Of a DNA stretch of 64,000 nucleotides, positions 24,483 to 34,508 are shown piece after piece; the first letter of the stretch is position 1; every line of letters begins with the position of its first letter. This DNA is from Pseudobutyrivibrio ruminis DSM 9787. Its GTDB lineage: Bacteria; Bacillota; Clostridia; Lachnospirales; Lachnospiraceae. Position numbers and translations under genes: made by a program. The notes beneath the pieces are model-generated. The model saw only the letters and a list, made by a program, of their open reading frames with translations, was not told the DNA's origin and searched no databases. The DNA lies in the NCBI RefSeq assembly GCF_900218035.1, contig NZ_OBMR01000012.1, forward strand, positions 1 to 64,000. The letters are read 5' to 3'.

Positions 24483-25818
24483 AATTTTTCATAGCCTCCA
24501 CAAAATTTGATACGAACTTAGGATTTGATGGATAGTACAAATGAGCAAAGCCCATGTAACTTCCATTTTTATGATGAATGCATGCCCAAGACCTGCTTCC
24601 GGTAGGCTTTGTAGCAACGCAATCCTCACCATTATTATCTGTATCATAATAGTGAAATTCATGCCCCTTTATTTCCATACCACTATTATCATCGATTGTA
24701 ACATAGCCAAATCGAACCAGTTTGCCAGTCCAATAAGCCTTCCCCTTTAATGCGCCAACCATTTGAAAGCTTGCGCCTTCCTTATCCTGTATTTCATCTA
24801 ACAAATACATGAATCCGCCGCACTCTGCCAGTGTAGGTATTCCAGACTCCAGTGCTTCTTTAATAGCAGCCTTTATTTGAGTATTTGCAGAAAGCTGTTC
24901 AAGATAGTTTTCCGGATATCCGCCTCCTAGCAATAAGCCTGATATATTCTTCGGAAGAGACTTATCATTTAGAGGTGAAAACTCTACCAATTCAACGCCA
25001 TTTTTTTGAAGCATTCTGAGGTTTTCTCTGTAGTAAAAACAAAAAGCTTCATCTCTTGCCACAGCCAGTCTAATAGGATTCGTATTTACGTTATATTCTA
25101 TTTCACCATGGCTATCCTTTTCAACCAATTCATTAGCATCACCAGCTATTTTCAAAAGCTCAGCCATAGAAATGTTTTCCGCCAAAAGCTCAGCCACTTT
25201 GTTTTGCTGTTCTTTTAAGTCTGATATTTCTTCTGGAAGAACTAATCCTAAATGCCTGCTTGAAACAAGAATCTGACTGTCATTAGGCATTACTCCAAGA
25301 CATGTTATTCCAAGCTCCTCCTCTATGAGAGGCTTTAAAATATTTCCAAAACCTGGCGATGTTTTATTCAGGATTACTGCCTTTATCAGATTGTATTTAT
25401 CGTAATCTAAAAAGCCCTTTATCTGAGCCAGCACTGATTTGCCTGCTCCTCTGGCATCAACCACAAGAACAATTGGACATTCCAGGGCATTAGCAACATC
25501 GTAGCTGGAACCCATTTCCTGTATGCCACCAACTCCGTCGAATAACCCCATTACTCCTTCAATAACAGCGATGTCGCCTTCGGCCTCCTCAGCAAAAATA
25601 GAGACCGTCTTTTGCTTATCCGTAAAGAAGGTGTCTAAATTGCCAGCCGAAATGCCAAGTACCTGCCTGTGATACATAGGATCAATGTAGTCAGGACCGC
25701 ACTTAAATGAGCAGGGATTCTTCCCTGCATTTTTCAGAGCTTGTAGCAATCCACATGTAATTGTAGTTTTGCCGGAGCCGCTATTTGGCGCAGCAATCAT
25801 TATTCTTGGAATTGTCAT
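24469..25818 (-). CDS. cbiA: Cobyrinate a,c-diamide synthase CbiA
   Basis: A 449-residue ATP- and glutamine-dependent amidotransferase that amidates the a and c carboxylates of cobyrinic acid. N-terminal dethiobiotin-synthetase-like domain with P-loop APNSGSGKTTITCGLL (10-25) and CGPDYIDPMYH. C-terminal triad-type GATase domain with LLLGGGYPENYLEQL and the nucleophile Cys in TLAECGGFMYL (about 332). Normal length. The start overlaps cbiA's downstream neighbour cobT region by 14 nt at its 3' end. Confidence 0.94.
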   Translation of the reverse strand: MTIPRIMIAAPNSGSGKTTITCGLLQALKNAGKNPCSFKCGPDYIDPMYHRQVLGISAGNLDTFFTDKQKTVSIFAEEAEGDIAVIEGVMGLFDGVGGIQEMGSSYDVANALECPIVLVVDARGAGKSVLAQIKGFLDYDKYNLIKAVILNKTSPGFGNILKPLIEEELGITCLGVMPNDSQILVSSRHLGLVLPEEISDLKEQQNKVAELLAENISMAELLKIAGDANELVEKDSHGEIEYNVNTNPIRLAVARDEAFCFYYRENLRMLQKNGVELVEFSPLNDKSLPKNISGLLLGGGYPENYLEQLSANTQIKAAIKEALESGIPTLAECGGFMYLLDEIQDKEGASFQMVGALKGKAYWTGKLVRFGYVTIDDNSGMEIKGHEFHYYDTDNNGEDCVATKPTGSRSWACIHHKNGSYMGFAHLYYPSNPKFVSNFVEAMKNYGRN

Positions 25819-25832
25819 TTTGTCTCCAATAT

Positions 25833-27875
25833 CTATAGTGTAAATGTAGCAATGTAAACAGGATTCTGTCCCTGTAATATGTTGTAGTCTCCTGCTTTTT
25901 TAGCTTTACTTACTGCAATCTGTACTACATCAACATCATTAAAATTATACTTCTTAATCACAGAATTAATCTCTGCGATAGTTTCGATTGTAACGGAATT
26001 GATGACTACCTTAATTGGCTTTTCATACTTCATCAATACCTGCAAAATATCCTCAAGTCTGCCTCCACTTCCGCCAATAAAAACATGGGTTGGTGCTGGC
26101 AAATCATGAAGTGAATCTGGTGCGATACCAGAAATCAAATGAACATTTTTCAAACCGAACTTATCAATATTCTTTTGAATAAGCTGGCATGCTTCTGGTT
26201 TGAATTCTACTGCGTATACCTGAACCGATGAATCTAATAATCCCATTTCAACAGCAACAGAACCGCTTCCACTTCCAATGTCGTAGCAAACAGCATTTTT
26301 TGTAATCTGTAATTTGCAAATTGAAAGAGCTCTAATCTCCTCCTTAGACATAGGAACTTTATCTCTATCAAAAGCTACATCCAAAAGTCCTGGAGTAAGA
26401 ACCTTTGCTTCCGGTTTGTTATTTTTAATAAATACAGTGGAAAGTCCATCTTCATTGAAGTTGCCACACTTGTCTATTGAAAGTCTTTGAACCTTCTCAT
26501 CAGCATAAAGATTTGTTCCAACAAGTATTGAAAATCTTGGTGTTCCTGCTGTATCAAGATTCTTTAGGATTTCACCTATTGCCCTAACATCCTTACTGCC
26601 TGATGTTATGACAAACACTTTTTCATTGTGTTTTATTTGCTCAGTAAGTAAAGGCATCCACAATTGTTCTTCAACACCATGGGTGCTTAGAAGCTTTGCA
26701 TCCTGCCATGACTCACCAATTCTGGCAGCCAAGGCACTAATTGATGATATTCCAGGTAGAATGTTTGCTTTGAGAAGTGACTCTTTATCAAGTGCCTCCT
26801 TTAGCTTTTTAGCTCCGCTGTAGAAGCCTGTGTCTCCTGAAAACAATACAACTGCTTTTTTCGTACCAAACTTTATATCAGCAGCTAGCTCACTTAGCTT
26901 AGGTACAATATCTTTGGCTAGATAATATGGGAATTTCTTGCTATCGGTTTCTATACCTACAAGCATTCTTGGAGCGCCAAAAATATAATCTGCTTCAAGG
27001 ATAGCCTGTTCTACTTCTGCTGTAATTGAACCAAATCCCATGCCAAAGCCTGCTAAGGTAACATAGATTTTGGTATCAACTCCCTCAGAGATACCGTATT
27101 CAGTTGGTTTAATTCCAAAAAGCTGAAGTACTTTATCTCTCGTCTCAAAAAGTGAATACCCTTTCACCTTTTCTTCTGGCCTTCTGATGATGTAGGTAGG
27201 AATCTGAGCTTTATTTGCAGCAACAATACGTGCAGCCTCTCCGCTTGCCTTTCCTCCCTCTTTCATAACAAGTACTTTCGCTTCACTTTCCCGTAGAAAC
27301 GAAAGATTCATTCCAGCCGAAAATGGCCCCTGCATTGCAATGATCTGACTTCCCTTCAGCCCATTTTCACTGCAGATGCGAATACTCTCTTCACTAGGAA
27401 TCACTCTTGCTATGATTCGTTCTCTTATTGATTCATTTTTACAAAATACAGCCAGCTCCTTGCTACCTGTTGTAAGGAAAATTTTTCCATTTATTTTTTC
27501 TAACGCAACGGCACATTCTTCTGTGGTATCAAAAAATGTGCAGTTGCTGTAATCTACATTTTCTTCATCCCTAACAACTCTGAAAAAAGGTACATCCTTG
27601 TATGCGAAAATCGCTGATTCGATTTCCTGCTTAACAACCTCTGCAAAGGGATGTGTGGCATCTATAATGGCATCTGGATTTACTTCAGAGAAAAGCTTTG
27701 CCATTTCCTTGAAATCCATTCTTCCGCATCTAACCTGGATGTATTCAGAAGACTCAAGCTGTTGCTTGCCATATTCAGTGGCAACGCAATAAACCGAACC
27801 AATTTGCTCATGAGCTAATGATTCAGCAAGAATTCTTCCCTCTGTTGTTCCACCAAAAATGATTACCTTTTTCAT
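25833..27875 (-). CDS. cbiJET: Three-domain fusion CbiJ-CbiE-CbiT
   Basis: A 680-residue protein joining three corrin-ring enzymes. Residues 1-250: precorrin-6A reductase CbiJ/CobK (IIFGGTTEGRILAESL; AIIDATHPFAEVV; LTTGSKEL; VLVMKEGG). Residues about 268-475: CbiE, the C5 methyltransferase (VTLAGFGMGFGSITAE; FSGDTGFYSGAKKL; PGISSISALAARIG). Residues about 485-680: CbiT, the C15 methyltransferase and decarboxylase (CYDIGSGSGSVAVEMGLL; FIGGSGGRLEDIL). CbiET fusions are common as CobL; the addition of the reductase at the N-terminus joins consecutive late steps. All key loops look intact. Confidence 0.92.
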   Translation of the reverse strand: MKKVIIFGGTTEGRILAESLAHEQIGSVYCVATEYGKQQLESSEYIQVRCGRMDFKEMAKLFSEVNPDAIIDATHPFAEVVKQEIESAIFAYKDVPFFRVVRDEENVDYSNCTFFDTTEECAVALEKINGKIFLTTGSKELAVFCKNESIRERIIARVIPSEESIRICSENGLKGSQIIAMQGPFSAGMNLSFLRESEAKVLVMKEGGKASGEAARIVAANKAQIPTYIIRRPEEKVKGYSLFETRDKVLQLFGIKPTEYGISEGVDTKIYVTLAGFGMGFGSITAEVEQAILEADYIFGAPRMLVGIETDSKKFPYYLAKDIVPKLSELAADIKFGTKKAVVLFSGDTGFYSGAKKLKEALDKESLLKANILPGISSISALAARIGESWQDAKLLSTHGVEEQLWMPLLTEQIKHNEKVFVITSGSKDVRAIGEILKNLDTAGTPRFSILVGTNLYADEKVQRLSIDKCGNFNEDGLSTVFIKNNKPEAKVLTPGLLDVAFDRDKVPMSKEEIRALSICKLQITKNAVCYDIGSGSGSVAVEMGLLDSSVQVYAVEFKPEACQLIQKNIDKFGLKNVHLISGIAPDSLHDLPAPTHVFIGGSGGRLEDILQVLMKYEKPIKVVINSVTIETIAEINSVIKKYNFNDVDVVQIAVSKAKKAGDYNILQGQNPVYIATFTL

Positions 27876-28624
27876 TAGATTTCATACCCTCTTTTTGTAA
27901 CTAACTTCCCCTGAATAATTTCACTTTTACTGTTTCCAACAAACACAGTAGTGAACATATTCACCTGAGCATTCTTAAGCTCCTCAAGAGTGCAGACAAC
28001 AGTTTTTGTGCCTTCTCTACCAATATTTTCAACATAGCCACAGGCTCTGTTTTTATCTGCTCCCGCATCCAGCATGATTTGACAAGCCTTTTCTAAATAG
28101 TCATGTCGCTTTTTGCTTGAAGGATTATAAATTGCAATTGCAAAATCCCCCTGAATTGCAGCTATAAGTCTGCGTTCGATGGTCTCCCATGGTGTAAGTA
28201 AATCGCTGAGACTTATTACGCAAAAATCATGATTAATTGGTGCCCCAAGCTGGGCTGCACCTGAGATTGCAGCTGTCACTCCAGGAATAACAGTAATGTC
28301 ATCTGCAGTGATATTCTGAGACTCATATTCAGGTAATAGCTCATACATTGGTGCCGCCATACCGTAGACTCCTGCATCTCCACTGCAAATAAAAGCAACT
28401 ATCTTCCCGTCCTTTGCAAAATCATAGCAGGCTTTACATCTTTCAACTTCCTGTCTCATCGGTGTAGTGAAAAACTCCTTATCAGGGAAATGTTCCTTTA
28501 CCAAATCAATATATACTGTATATCCAACAATCACATCAGCATTTTTCATAGCCTGATATGCTTCGTCTGTCATCATTTCTTTGTATCCTGGCCCCATGCC
28601 AATGATATAAATATGTCCTGTCAT
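27875..28624 (-). CDS. cbiH: Precorrin-3B / cobalt-factor III C17-methyltransferase CbiH
   Basis: A 249-residue SAM-dependent methyltransferase of the tetrapyrrole methylase fold (starts HIYIIGMGPGYKEMMTDEA). VIVGYTVYIDLVKE, SGDAGVYGMAAPMYEL and VIPGVTAAISGAAQLGAPINHDFC are CbiH/CobJ signatures. The enzyme contracts the ring and methylates C17 in the anaerobic pathway. The stop overlaps the start of the next gene. Confidence 0.92.
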   Translation of the reverse strand: MTGHIYIIGMGPGYKEMMTDEAYQAMKNADVIVGYTVYIDLVKEHFPDKEFFTTPMRQEVERCKACYDFAKDGKIVAFICSGDAGVYGMAAPMYELLPEYESQNITADDITVIPGVTAAISGAAQLGAPINHDFCVISLSDLLTPWETIERRLIAAIQGDFAIAIYNPSSKKRHDYLEKACQIMLDAGADKNRACGYVENIGREGTKTVVCTLEELKNAQVNMFTTVFVGNSKSEIIQGKLVTKRGYEI

Positions 28625-28636
28625 TTATCCTCCTGA

Positions 28637-29638
28637 TTAAAACTTTAAGTCTATTGTCTTTCTAGTTGCTGCTGCAAGAGTAATACCATTGTCAGCAGTC
28701 TTTTCCAGTAGCAAATCTCTGGTTGATAGCCCTGCCCCAAGCACTGCTGCACGCTCACAAACATTTGAAACCCCAACAGTATCTTTTACAAATTCTGAAT
28801 CAGGGAAATCTCCCTTCACCTGCTGAAGCTCCTTTGATGTGTATGTTAAAAACTTGGCGCCAAAAAACTGAGCCAGCTTTATCAATCCAACTTCGTTTTC
28901 TTTTACGTCGATGGTGGCAATGGCGTAAAGATTTTCCCTGAGATATTCGATGGAATACTCACAGGTTACATATGTCAGAAGCTCTTTAAAGCTCTTCCCC
29001 TTTTTGCATCCCATGCCAAGAACCAATCGCTTTGGTATTAATGTAAAGCCGGCAGATGCCTCATCTGAGATAACCACATCAGCCTTTCCCTTTTCTATTA
29101 TTTCTACCTCTTTAGGAACCTGGCCTACAATATTGTTGTCTATCTTTGTTTTGATGGATATCTTTCCACCGTTTAAAACCTTTTTTGAAATATCCTTTAT
29201 TCCATCTTTATTTATTATTTTGAATCCGTTGTCTCTGGCAAATACATCTATCGCAAATACGTTATTAATATCTGTTGCAGTTGTAATAATCAGACTTGCA
29301 TTAAGTGCCTTTGCCAATGTGTTTGCAATATCGTTTGCTCCACCATAGTGACCTGACAAAATCGGAATTACATTTTTGCCTAGCTCATCTATAACAATTA
29401 CGGGACTGTCGGAAAGCTTGCTAGTTACAAATGGCGCTATTGTTCTCACTGCTATTCCGGCTGCGCAGATAAAAACCAGTGGTGTGTGACACTCAAAGGC
29501 TTCCTTCGTCCACACTGATAGGTCTATATCCTCAGGCTTTCCCTCGATGATTAAATCCTTGCATCCCGACTTAAGCTTTTCCCAAATGCTTTTTCCATTA
29601 TTTGTAAAATATGTAACCCCAATTATTCTTGCTTTCAT
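28637..29638 (-). CDS. cbiG: Cobalt-precorrin-5A hydrolase CbiG
   Basis: A 333-residue CbiG, which opens the delta-lactone and releases acetaldehyde, an anaerobic-pathway marker. FICAAGIAVRTIAPFVTSKLSDSPVIVIDELGKNVIPILSGHYGGAN-type sequence occupies about 55-105 (central domain). The C-terminal domain begins VLGMGCKKGKSFKELL (about 200). I use the ATG at 29638 because AAGGAG lies 5 nt upstream and the family N-terminus (ARIIGVTYFTNNG) follows; an in-frame ATG 84 nt further upstream lies inside cbiF. Confidence 0.92.
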   Translation of the reverse strand: MKARIIGVTYFTNNGKSIWEKLKSGCKDLIIEGKPEDIDLSVWTKEAFECHTPLVFICAAGIAVRTIAPFVTSKLSDSPVIVIDELGKNVIPILSGHYGGANDIANTLAKALNASLIITTATDINNVFAIDVFARDNGFKIINKDGIKDISKKVLNGGKISIKTKIDNNIVGQVPKEVEIIEKGKADVVISDEASAGFTLIPKRLVLGMGCKKGKSFKELLTYVTCEYSIEYLRENLYAIATIDVKENEVGLIKLAQFFGAKFLTYTSKELQQVKGDFPDSEFVKDTVGVSNVCERAAVLGAGLSTRDLLLEKTADNGITLAAATRKTIDLKF

Positions 29639-29639
29639 C

Positions 29640-30398
29640 CTAACTCCTTGCTTTTCTAAACCCTGTCTCGAAGTCTGCTGAATACAATTTTGATAACGCA
29701 TATCCGGATTTAGAAATAACATCCCCTACTAAAACTACTGCTAAATTTTTGATACCATTTGCATCTGCTGTTTCAGCTAAAGTACCTACTGTACAAATGA
29801 ATTTCTTTTCATCTGGCCAAGATGCCTTGTACACTATGGCAGCTGGTGTATCTTTTGAGTACCCTCCCTCAATAAGACGCTTTGATAGTTCGTCCATCAT
29901 TCCACTGCTAAGATAGATGGCCATTGATGCGCCATGTGCCGCAAAGCTTTCGATTGATTCCTTTTTAGGAACTGGAGTCCTACCTTCCATTCTTGTAATA
30001 ATAAGAGACTGACTAATCTCTGGAAGTGTATATTCAAGATTCAAACTAGCTGCTGCACCAAAGCATGCACTAACACCTGGGCAACTCTCATAGGCAAGTC
30101 CTCTCTCATCCAGAACATGCATCTGCTCCTGAACGGCACCATAGATGCTTGGCTCTCCAGTGTGAAGTCGAACTACGTTTTTACCTTCCTCTGTGGCCTT
30201 TACCATCACATCCATAACTTCATCTAATGTCATGGTGGCACTATTAAATATTTGGCAGTCCTCACTAGCGTAATCCAGTAACTGTGGATTAACAAGTGAT
30301 CCCGCATATACGATAACATCAGCACTCTTTAAAAGGTTCATACCTCTTACAGTAATTAAGTCTGCTGCACCGCATCCTGCTCCAACAAAATAAATCAT
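29640..30398 (-). CDS. cbiF: Cobalt-precorrin-4 C11-methyltransferase CbiF
   Basis: A 252-residue tetrapyrrole methylase. The N-terminus MIYFVGAGCGAADLITVRG and VIYAGSLVNPQLLDY are diagnostic for CbiF/CobM. VRLHTGEPSIYGAVQEQM and PGVSACFGAAASL are SAM- and substrate-binding loops. It methylates C11. It overlaps cbiD by 4 nt. Confidence 0.94.
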   Translation of the reverse strand: MIYFVGAGCGAADLITVRGMNLLKSADVIVYAGSLVNPQLLDYASEDCQIFNSATMTLDEVMDVMVKATEEGKNVVRLHTGEPSIYGAVQEQMHVLDERGLAYESCPGVSACFGAAASLNLEYTLPEISQSLIITRMEGRTPVPKKESIESFAAHGASMAIYLSSGMMDELSKRLIEGGYSKDTPAAIVYKASWPDEKKFICTVGTLAETADANGIKNLAVVLVGDVISKSGYALSKLYSADFETGFRKARS

Positions 30399-31513
30399 CT
30401 AATCTCCTCTAATATAGCTTTGGCCCTTTCTGATTCTGCCAATAAGCCAAACTCATTTGAATATAAAATACATTCGATTGTTATACGACCTTGTGCTCTA
30501 AAGTTCAGATAGAACAAAATCTTCTCAAGTACAATATCCATGGTCTCCTTCAAAAGACCTGCATTCTCTATTACGTGTAATGCCTCTTCTGTATTAAGGC
30601 AATCTAATATCTTGATAGCTACTGCTGCATCAGCGCCTGCTCGTATAGCACAGCTGGCAAGAATCTCCATTCGTGAATCTGCCTCATGGGAATGGGTATT
30701 CATTATTCCGCCGGCAACCTTTACAAGCTTACCTATGTGTCCTGTAATAAGCATTGTTTCAAATCCCAGGTCACAAACCATATCAACAGTCTCACCAATA
30801 AAATTGGAACACTTTACACTTTTATCAAGATCATACCCATAATTATCGGCCATAAACTTTAGACCATAGTTGCCTGGGGTTACAATTGCATATTTCATAC
30901 CAAGAGCCTTCTTTTGATTGAGCTCTACCTTAATAGTATCTATCAATGCCTTTGAACTCATAGGCTCTACTATGCCTGTTGTACCAAGTATGGATATTCC
31001 TCCAACAATACCAAGCCTTGGGTTGAAGGTCTTGTTTGCCAGCTCTTCTCCTTCTGGCACCGATATGATTATCTTTAAACATCCATTAAAGTCTAGAAGC
31101 TTACATACCTCTGATACTTCTTTTATTATCATTTCCCTTGGGACATGGTTGATTGCCGCATTACCTACCGGTTGATCCAGCCCTGGCAAGGTAACTCTTC
31201 CTACCCCCACGCCTCCATCAATAATGATAGAGAGGCTGGAATCAGTACTGCATTCCGTTCCCTTATCCTCAATAGATACTGCTGCAACCACATGACTACC
31301 TGTTGTAACATCGGGATCATCTCCACCATCCTTTACAACACTACAACTCACCTGATTCTCATTTAAAGTAATGTCCACTATATCTGCATCAAACATTATC
31401 TTTGCAGGAGTCTCTATACTGATTTTTTCTTTTTTAGTTCCTGTTAAAAGCATATATGTAGCTGCCTTTGCTGCTGCAGCTGCACAGCTTCCTGTGGTAA
31501 AGCCTTTTTTCAT
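30395..31513 (-). CDS. cbiD: Cobalt-precorrin-5B C1-methyltransferase CbiD
   Basis: A 372-residue CbiD, the C1 methyltransferase specific to the oxygen-independent pathway. It begins MKKGFTTGSCAAAAAKAA, the family signature, followed by VVKDGGDDPDVTTGSHVVA (about 60-78) and GGVGVGRVTLPGLDQPVGNAAINHVPR. ITGHIGKLVKVAGGIMNTHSHEADSR lies near 258. Ribosome site GAGGTGAAG is clear. Confidence 0.95.
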   Translation of the reverse strand: MKKGFTTGSCAAAAAKAATYMLLTGTKKEKISIETPAKIMFDADIVDITLNENQVSCSVVKDGGDDPDVTTGSHVVAAVSIEDKGTECSTDSSLSIIIDGGVGVGRVTLPGLDQPVGNAAINHVPREMIIKEVSEVCKLLDFNGCLKIIISVPEGEELANKTFNPRLGIVGGISILGTTGIVEPMSSKALIDTIKVELNQKKALGMKYAIVTPGNYGLKFMADNYGYDLDKSVKCSNFIGETVDMVCDLGFETMLITGHIGKLVKVAGGIMNTHSHEADSRMEILASCAIRAGADAAVAIKILDCLNTEEALHVIENAGLLKETMDIVLEKILFYLNFRAQGRITIECILYSNEFGLLAESERAKAILEEIR

Positions 31514-31529
31514 TCTTCACCTCAATTTA

Positions 31530-32162
31530 TTATTTATCTATATTATACAATATGGCATTTACGATAGCCGCTGCTATGTTACTGCCACCCTTTCTGCCTT
31601 CGTTAATAATGTATGGCACATCTGAATTTAAAAATAATTCTTTGGCTGCAACCACATTAACGAACCCTACTGGCACTCCTATTACAAACTCTGGAGTGAA
31701 TTTGCCTTCTGTCATTTGCTCATACAAGGATATTAATGCTGTTGGTGCATTTCCTATTGCAAATATTACCGGTACATTTAAACTGGCAGCTCGTTCCATA
31801 GATACAGTGGCACGTGTAACCTGACGTTCCTTTGCTTCCTTTGCCACATCCTCATCTGCCATAAAGCAATGAACCTGCCCACCATATTCTGCTAGACGTT
31901 TTTTATTAATACCTGACAAAGCCATATTGGTGTCTGTAACTATATGAGCACCATTTCGTATTAGCTCTTTTGCTTTTTCTATTGCACCATCTGAGTAGCG
32001 CATAGTGTTGGCATAATCAAAGTCTGCACTAGTATGTATCACTCTTTTTGTGATAGGTTCCTGCTCCTTATCTAAAGTGATACCCATATCCTGTAACTCT
32101 TTACCTATTATTTCAAAACTGCGTTTTTCTATTTCCGTTGGTAAAACGTATTCTATCTCCAT
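31530..32162 (-). CDS. cbiC: Precorrin-8X / cobalt-precorrin-8 methylmutase CbiC
   Basis: A 210-residue CbiC/CobH, which moves the C11 methyl group to C12. RVIHTSADFDYANTMRYSDGA (about 43-63) contains the catalytic histidine; TDTNMALSGINKKRL, GNAPTALISLYEQM and GVPVGFVNVVAAKE are signatures. Normal length, 16 nt after cbiD's upstream neighbour region and directly downstream of cbiP. Confidence 0.95.
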   Translation of the reverse strand: MEIEYVLPTEIEKRSFEIIGKELQDMGITLDKEQEPITKRVIHTSADFDYANTMRYSDGAIEKAKELIRNGAHIVTDTNMALSGINKKRLAEYGGQVHCFMADEDVAKEAKERQVTRATVSMERAASLNVPVIFAIGNAPTALISLYEQMTEGKFTPEFVIGVPVGFVNVVAAKELFLNSDVPYIINEGRKGGSNIAAAIVNAILYNIDK

Positions 32163-32175
32163 ATATTTACCTGCT

Positions 32176-33717
32176 TTACTTAATAAGACTATATATAAAA
32201 TCCATGTCCAAATTATTTCTTACAACATCTGCAAGCTTATCGTACTCAGCTTCCTTTATAGCATTAAAATCATAATCCTGAGCCTGGAACGCAACTCCCT
32301 TTTTTGACGCAAGCGCCTCTACCAGCCTGTATGCCAAATCTCCATTATCGAAAATACCATGTACGTAGGTTCCAAGGATGTTGCCATTTTGTACAAGGAT
32401 GATATTCCCCTCATCATCTCGCTCTACCAAATCAGGAGACTCTTCCTTGGAAAAAGTATCTTCTATAGCATCATAATCTATGTTTGTTATACCATTGTGA
32501 ATCTCATAGCCTATGAACTCTTCGCCTGATAATGATTCATAGATACCTGTAAGATCATCAAAGCAATCTTCTGTCTGAGAGCGATGCTTAGCTGACTGTA
32601 ATGTGGTTATTAGAGGAAGCAATCCTAAGCCTCTGATTGAAGATAATGCAAGCCCATCCTCTGATTCATTCTCCACACCCTCTGGATCCAATATGGTATT
32701 TCCCATCATTTGGAAGCCACCGCATATTCCAACAACTGGACCATTTAAAGAGAAACGATTAATTGCAGCTTCCATTCCCGATTCTCTCATCCACTTCATG
32801 TCAGAAATGGTATTCTTGCTACCAGGGATAATAACTAAATCCGCCCCTTCTATCTCTCTAGGATTATTTACAAACCTAACCTTTACTCCATTAATGCTTT
32901 CAAATGGAGCAACATCTGTGAAATTTGAAATTCTAGGAAGTCGAATAACCGCTATATCTATTAAAGACTCCGAGCTGCTATCCCATTTATTATCAAGCCT
33001 CTCGCTAAGGCTATCCTCATCATCTATCATAAGATGAACATATGGAACTGTACCTACTACCGGCACCTTTCCCATATCCTCTATCATAGTGATTCCTGAA
33101 TCCAGTAGGCTCTTGTCCCCTCTAAACTTATTTATTACAAGGCCCTTTACTCTGGCCCTTTCATCCTCTTCCAAAAGCTCTAGTGTGCCAAGGAGCTGCG
33201 CAAATACACCACCTCTATCTATATCGCCAACAAGGATAACTGGTGCATCCACAAGCTTTGCCATGCCCATATTCACAATATCATCTGCTTTCAGATTGAT
33301 TTCTGCTGGGCTACCTGCCCCTTCTATTACAATAACATCTGCCCACTCTTGAAGCTTATTGTAGGCAGTCATAATATCTGGCACTAACTGCTTTTTATAT
33401 GCAAAGTAGTCTCTGGCACTCATGTTGCCAACTACCTCACCATTTACAATGACCTGTGAGCCTACATCATTTGTTGGTTTGAGCAGTATAGGGTTCATAT
33501 ATACGCTAGGAGCAACCCCTGCACATTCTGCCTGCATAGCCTGGGCTCTGCCAAGCTCCAGCCCATCAGCTGTAACAAAAGAGTTGAGAGCCATGTTCTG
33601 GGATTTAAAAGGAGCAACCTTCAATCCGTCCTGTGCAAAGACTCTACATAGTCCCCCTACAAGCAAGCTTTTACCTACATTTGACATAGTCCCCTGGACC
33701 ATTATTACTTTTGACAT
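32176..33717 (-). CDS. cbiP: Cobyric acid synthase CbiP
   Basis: A 513-residue glutamine amidotransferase that amidates the b, d, e and g carboxylates. P-loop QGTMSNVGKSLLVGGLCRVF (8-27), APFKSQNMALNSFVTADG (36-53) and VILVGDIDRGGVFAQLLGT are diagnostic. The GATase nucleophile Cys is in VVGICGGFQMMG (about 333) and the His in GTYVHGIFDN (about 450). It overlaps the 3' end of the ATPase gene by 13 nt. Confidence 0.95.
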   Translation of the reverse strand: MSKVIMVQGTMSNVGKSLLVGGLCRVFAQDGLKVAPFKSQNMALNSFVTADGLELGRAQAMQAECAGVAPSVYMNPILLKPTNDVGSQVIVNGEVVGNMSARDYFAYKKQLVPDIMTAYNKLQEWADVIVIEGAGSPAEINLKADDIVNMGMAKLVDAPVILVGDIDRGGVFAQLLGTLELLEEDERARVKGLVINKFRGDKSLLDSGITMIEDMGKVPVVGTVPYVHLMIDDEDSLSERLDNKWDSSSESLIDIAVIRLPRISNFTDVAPFESINGVKVRFVNNPREIEGADLVIIPGSKNTISDMKWMRESGMEAAINRFSLNGPVVGICGGFQMMGNTILDPEGVENESEDGLALSSIRGLGLLPLITTLQSAKHRSQTEDCFDDLTGIYESLSGEEFIGYEIHNGITNIDYDAIEDTFSKEESPDLVERDDEGNIILVQNGNILGTYVHGIFDNGDLAYRLVEALASKKGVAFQAQDYDFNAIKEAEYDKLADVVRNNLDMDFIYSLIK

Positions 33718-34508
33718 ATCAACCTCTCAAGAGCCTGGGCATACTGCCACAAGCCGTCTGCCATAATCTTTCCCTCGCCTGCTGCCATGCCATACATAAC
33801 TTCAAGATTTTCTCCTGTGAGAATCTCCTTCGGCGAACCTATTTTATAAACACTATTATCGTATATACCAATTACCGCATCTGCTATTGCCGGTACAAAT
33901 TCCAGTTCATGGATAGACATTACAACAGCTTTATTCTGCTCATGGGCAAGCTTTCTAATGATAGTTAGAATGTCCAGCTTAAACTGAATATCCAAGAAGG
34001 AAGTAGGCTCGTCCAAAATCATAATGTCAGTATCCTGGCATATAGCTCTTGCAAGCATTACTCGCTGTCGTTGACCATCACTGACTTTAGAAAAATCTTC
34101 ACTTACTATGGCTTCTGCGCCAACTAGCTTTATGGCATATGCGATAGCTTCTCTGTCATCATCACTGAGAATTCCCAGTCTACCTGTATATGGATAGCGG
34201 CCTGTAGCCACCACATCATAGCAGGTCATAAGCTCTGGATGAATTCTTTCTGTCGTAACCATAGAAACCTTTTTTGCCATAGCTTCCTCGTTAATCTCAG
34301 AATCATCCATATCGCAAATGCGAATATTTCCATCAAGCTTATTAAGCTGTCTTGTGATTGTTTTTAGTATTGTTGATTTGCCTGCTCCGTTTGCTCCAAC
34401 TACCGCTATTATCTCCCCAGCCTTTACATCAAAAGAAACCTGCTTTACAACAGGCTGTCCTTTTTTATATCCCACTTCAAGGGCTATCGTACTAAGTTTT
34501 TTATCCAC
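33705..34508 (-). CDS. ABC transporter ATP-binding protein (cobalamin/corrinoid-type, BtuD/FecE family)
   Basis: A 267-residue ATPase. Walker A GANGAGKSTIL (37-47), Q-loop region, signature SDGQRQRVMLARA (about 140), Walker B DIMILDEPTSFLD and switch His in VVMSIHELEF. It forms an importer with the permease and lipoprotein receptor genes immediately upstream. The B12 riboswitch and synthesis operon suggest corrinoid, cobalt-complex or porphyrinoid import. The family itself also includes haem and siderophore importers. Confidence 0.88.
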   Translation of the reverse strand: MDKKLSTIALEVGYKKGQPVVKQVSFDVKAGEIIAVVGANGAGKSTILKTITRQLNKLDGNIRICDMDDSEINEEAMAKKVSMVTTERIHPELMTCYDVVATGRYPYTGRLGILSDDDREAIAYAIKLVGAEAIVSEDFSKVSDGQRQRVMLARAICQDTDIMILDEPTSFLDIQFKLDILTIIRKLAHEQNKAVVMSIHELEFVPAIADAVIGIYDNSVYKIGSPKEILTGENLEVMYGMAAGEGKIMADGLWQYAQALERLICQK

